The position numbers and the translations under genes were made by a program. A DNA stretch of 23,829 bases from GCA-003244245 sp046262495 (GTDB lineage: Bacteria > Actinomycetota > Actinomycetes > Mycobacteriales > Pseudonocardiaceae), in assembly GCA_046262495.1 (NCBI GenBank), contig JBHEMR010000143.1:1-23829 (forward strand), in the 5' to 3' direction. The notes under the pieces are model-generated. The model saw only the letters and a list, made by a program, of their open reading frames with translations, was not told where the DNA came from and made no database searches. This document shows positions 21,759 to 23,829 of the stretch, piece after piece (the first letter of the stretch is position 1; each line of letters starts with the position of its first letter).

Positions 21759-22388
21759 GTGTCACGTCGAGTGGTCGGTGTCACCCTGGACAATCTGAGT
21801 CTGCTGCCGAAGCAGTGCCGATGCTGTGTGTTCTGGGAGCTTGCCCCGCATATCCGGGAGCAGGCGGAGGACTTCGACCAGACTGAGTTGGAGAAGGAGT
21901 CCTGGGTGTCCAGCGTGCTGCTGGAGTGGGGTTCTTGCGGGCGGATCGTGATGTCCGGCGATGTGCCGGCTGGCTACGTGCTCTACGCGCCCCCCGGCGC
22001 GGTGCCGCGGGCGTCGGCGTTTCCCACCTCGCCAGTCAGCGCCGATGCCGTGTTGCTTACCGCGCTGAAGGTGCTGCCCGAGTTCAGCGGTGGCGGTTTG
22101 GGCCGGATATTGGTGCAGGCGGTCGCCAAGGACCTGACCCGGCGCGGTGTCAAGGCCATCGAGGCCTTCGGTGATGCCCATCCCACTGCGGAGTCCAGTT
22201 GCGTGGTTCCAGCCGAGTTCCTGCAGCAGGTCGGCTTTAAGACGGTGCACGCGCACTCGCGCTGGCCCCGGCTACGCCTGGAGTTGCGTACCGCCCTGAC
22301 CTGGAAGGAGGACGTCGAGGCTGCCTTGGAGCGGTTGTTGACGTCGGTGACGATCCACAACGTCGAGCCGAGCCTGCGACCGGCCTGA
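21759..22388 (+). CDS. GNAT family N-acetyltransferase with N-terminal Cys cluster
   Basis: A 209-residue protein of the GNAT fold. GTG start at 21759 (VSRRVVGVTL) has AGGGAGG 5 nt upstream; the frame is open further upstream but only into the divergent promoter region. The N terminus has an unusual C-R-C-C cluster (Cys20, Cys22, Cys23; QCRCCVFWELAP). The fold is seen in VPAGYVLYAPPG (beta-4 region) and in the acetyl-CoA loop FSGGGLGRILVQAVAKDLTRRGVKAIEAFG (split here: FSGGGLG at 109-115). C-terminal strands follow (LQQVGFKTVHAHSRWPRLRL). The substrate is unknown. It is divergent from the aminotransferase and convergent with the amidase (5 bp apart). Confidence 0.82.
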   Translation: MSRRVVGVTLDNLSLLPKQCRCCVFWELAPHIREQAEDFDQTELEKESWVSSVLLEWGSCGRIVMSGDVPAGYVLYAPPGAVPRASAFPTSPVSADAVLLTALKVLPEFSGGGLGRILVQAVAKDLTRRGVKAIEAFGDAHPTAESSCVVPAEFLQQVGFKTVHAHSRWPRLRLELRTALTWKEDVEAALERLLTSVTIHNVEPSLRPA

Positions 22389-22393
22389 CGAGG

Positions 22394-23554
22394 CTACTCC
22401 GCTCGGGCCAGCTCTCCGCGTAGTAGATCGGCGAAGCTGAACGTGCCGGTAGGTTGATCGTTCTCGCCCAGCAAGTAGAGCCGCTTGACGGCCACCACTA
22501 TCCCTTCGGCGACCACATCGCGGAAGGCAGGGTCGAGGAGTTTGCGGCGGTCCTCGGGGTTGGTCAGGTAGCCCAATTCCACCCGCACCGCGGGCATCCG
22601 CGTCATCCGCAGCAACTCCCAGGTCTTGGGGTGGGTTCCGCAGTCGAGCATCCCGGTGCGGGCGGTCAGCTCGCGCTGGATGAACTCGGCCAGCGCCTCA
22701 CCCAGGGTGGAGCTGGTGCCGTTGCTGGTGCCGAAGTGAAACGTCGCCAAGCCATGTGCCAATGCCGTGGGATGGCCGTCGGTGTGCAGCGACAGCACCA
22801 GGTCACCACCCGCGGTGTTGGCGAAGGCGGCTCGCTCGGCTTCGGTGGGGCTGGTATCCCGGCTGTGGGACAGCAGCGTCTCCATCCCGGTGGCAGTCAT
22901 CCTACCCACCAGCCGCGCAGCCAGATCCCACATCAGGTCCGCCTCGGTGGCTCCGTCGACCACGATGCCTTGTTCAGAACCGCCGTGGCACGGATCGATG
23001 ATGATCCGCTTGCCGCGCAAAGCCGGACCCGCGCGGCGGGCTCGTTCCTGCTCGCGGAGCAACACCGGCCGACCACCGCGGACCTTGGGCTGCAGCTGAC
23101 GCAGCGCCCGCAAGGTGGCCGGTCCGCAGACCCCGTCGACCAGCAGGCCGTAGTCACGCTGGAAGCTGCGCAGTGCGATCTCGGTCTGCGCACCGAAGAT
23201 CCCATCCGCCCGGTCGGCGTCATAGCCCAGCTCAAGCAACCGTTCCTGCAGCGTGCATACGTCGTCGCCGCGCATCGGGCGGGCGATGAGATAGCTGAGC
23301 AGTCGGCAGCCGAACCCCAGACGCGCGTCGCACAAAGCCTGGTAGGTGGCCCGCCCGACGATGCCATCGCTGATCAAACCGCGACGCTGCTGGAAAGCAC
23401 GGACCGCGTGCTCCACAGTGATGTCGAAGATGTCTGGGTCCGCGGCTGTCTCGGCACTCGATTTGGACGACTGTGGTAGCAATCCCTGCGCGGTCAGCAG
23501 CGCCCTGAGCTGCGCCACCGTCTGCCCAGTGTCGCCGCGGCGGAGCAGCTGCAT
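22394..23554 (-). CDS. cwlM: CwlM-type N-acetylmuramoyl-L-alanine amidase-like protein
   Basis: A 386-residue protein with two peptidoglycan-binding domains (about 3-76 and 93-155: LRRGDTGQTVAQLRALL, AFQQRRGLISDGIVG, TLQERLLELGYD, FQRDYGLLVDGVCGP) then an Amidase_3 domain (about 183-360). Candidate zinc ligands are His190 (IIIDPCHGG), Glu204 (GATEADLMWDL) and His257 (SLHTDGH), and Glu326 (RVELGYLTN) is at the catalytic position. There is no signal peptide, as in mycobacterial CwlM, which is a cytoplasmic regulator of MurA controlled by PknB. As I recall it, that protein has lost these His residues (DPGRGG, SLRCE); here they are kept, so hydrolysis is possible. The ATG has AGGT about 5 nt upstream. 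It follows trxA at 145 bp. Confidence 0.85.
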   Translation of the reverse strand: MQLLRRGDTGQTVAQLRALLTAQGLLPQSSKSSAETAADPDIFDITVEHAVRAFQQRRGLISDGIVGRATYQALCDARLGFGCRLLSYLIARPMRGDDVCTLQERLLELGYDADRADGIFGAQTEIALRSFQRDYGLLVDGVCGPATLRALRQLQPKVRGGRPVLLREQERARRAGPALRGKRIIIDPCHGGSEQGIVVDGATEADLMWDLAARLVGRMTATGMETLLSHSRDTSPTEAERAAFANTAGGDLVLSLHTDGHPTALAHGLATFHFGTSNGTSSTLGEALAEFIQRELTARTGMLDCGTHPKTWELLRMTRMPAVRVELGYLTNPEDRRKLLDPAFRDVVAEGIVVAVKRLYLLGENDQPTGTFSFADLLRGELARAE

Positions 23555-23699
23555 TCAACCTCATTTCAGATCGGCACGGAACTCGTGCGGTGCGGGCTGG
23601 TCACCCATGCTCGCCCCGCCGGACAGGACGCGTGCCAGCGTAATCGGTTGCCTGCCGCGACGATGAGTCTGCGCTGCCCATCGTCGCCGCAGGTGCGGA

Positions 23700-23829
23700 T
23701 CAGCCCAGGTAGTCGGCCAGATCTTCGAGCAGCGCGGCCTTGGGTTTGGCGCCGACGATCTGCTTCACCGGCTTGCCACCCGAGAACAGGATCATGGTCG
23801 GGATCGACATGATCTGGTAGTCCCGTGGG
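23700..23829 (-). CDS. trxA: thioredoxin, C-terminal part (runs off window)
   Basis: The last 43 residues of a thioredoxin on the minus strand, incomplete at its 5' end because the window stops. It reads YQIMSIPTMILFSGGKPVKQ with the cis-proline motif SIPT, and ends in the helix KAALLEDLADYLG. The catalytic CGPC lies outside the window. Thioredoxin reduces protein disulfides in the cytosol. In many actinobacteria trxB-trxA precede cwlM, consistent with the order here. Confidence 0.93.
   Translation of the reverse strand, partial: PRDYQIMSIPTMILFSGGKPVKQIVGAKPKAALLEDLADYLG

Noticed and set aside
22454..23479. 341-residue open frame opposite cwlM
   Set aside because: It lies antisense to a well-conserved amidase-like gene and has no recognisable motif.
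1..23829. CRISPR array, transposase, prophage or defence island
   Set aside because: I read both strands for regularly spaced repeats, transposase motifs and phage or restriction genes and saw none; the only repeats are the short tandem units in parA and parB and the inverted repeats listed.

Overview
The window is the chromosomal replication-origin neighbourhood of a high-GC actinobacterium. Protein sequences and gene order resemble the Mycobacteriales/Pseudonocardiales: a DUF3566 gene and tRNA-Ile/tRNA-Ala genes follow gyrA, a DciA-like protein ends in an HVRGRGPRDTYG tail, ParA has an actinobacterial N-terminal extension, a CwlM-type protein sits near trxA, and gyrA carries an intein of the class best known from mycobacteria. 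I cannot name a genus.

Layout. From dnaA leftwards, on the minus strand: dnaA (11666-13183), an origin-like non-coding block, gnd, recF, a dciA-like gene, gyrB, an accessory pRiA4b ORF-3-like gene, gyrA with a 420-residue intein, a DUF3566 membrane protein, tRNA-Ile(GAT), a 39-residue DLW-39 protein, and tRNA-Ala(TGC). Rightwards, on the plus strand: rpmH, rnpA, yidD, yidC, jag/khpB, rsmG, parA and parB, with two parS sites. After parB come a D-Ala-D-Ala ligase-like gene and an aminotransferase gene broken by an in-frame stop (both minus), a GNAT acetyltransferase (plus), a cwlM-type amidase gene (minus), and the 3' end of a thioredoxin gene (minus) running off the window.

The genes form the usual origin toolkit: initiation (DnaA, DnaA boxes, DciA-like loader), repair (RecF), supercoiling (GyrB/GyrA), segregation (ParA/ParB/parS), RNase P protein and ribosomal protein L34, membrane insertion (YidC/YidD), and cell-wall functions.

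The departures from the standard map are the main interest. dnaN, normally next to dnaA, is absent; its slot holds DnaA boxes, a possible DnaA-trio unwinding element and a truncated 2H phosphoesterase gene. DnaA-box clusters flank dnaA on both sides. An intact accessory gene separates gyrB from gyrA. The gyrA intein keeps both splicing and endonuclease motifs. The aminotransferase gene has one nonsense codon. The convergent parB/ligase junction carries three arms that could form two mutually exclusive hairpins. ParA and ParB carry short in-frame tandem repeats. I see no CRISPR array, rRNA gene, transposase, or obvious defence system.
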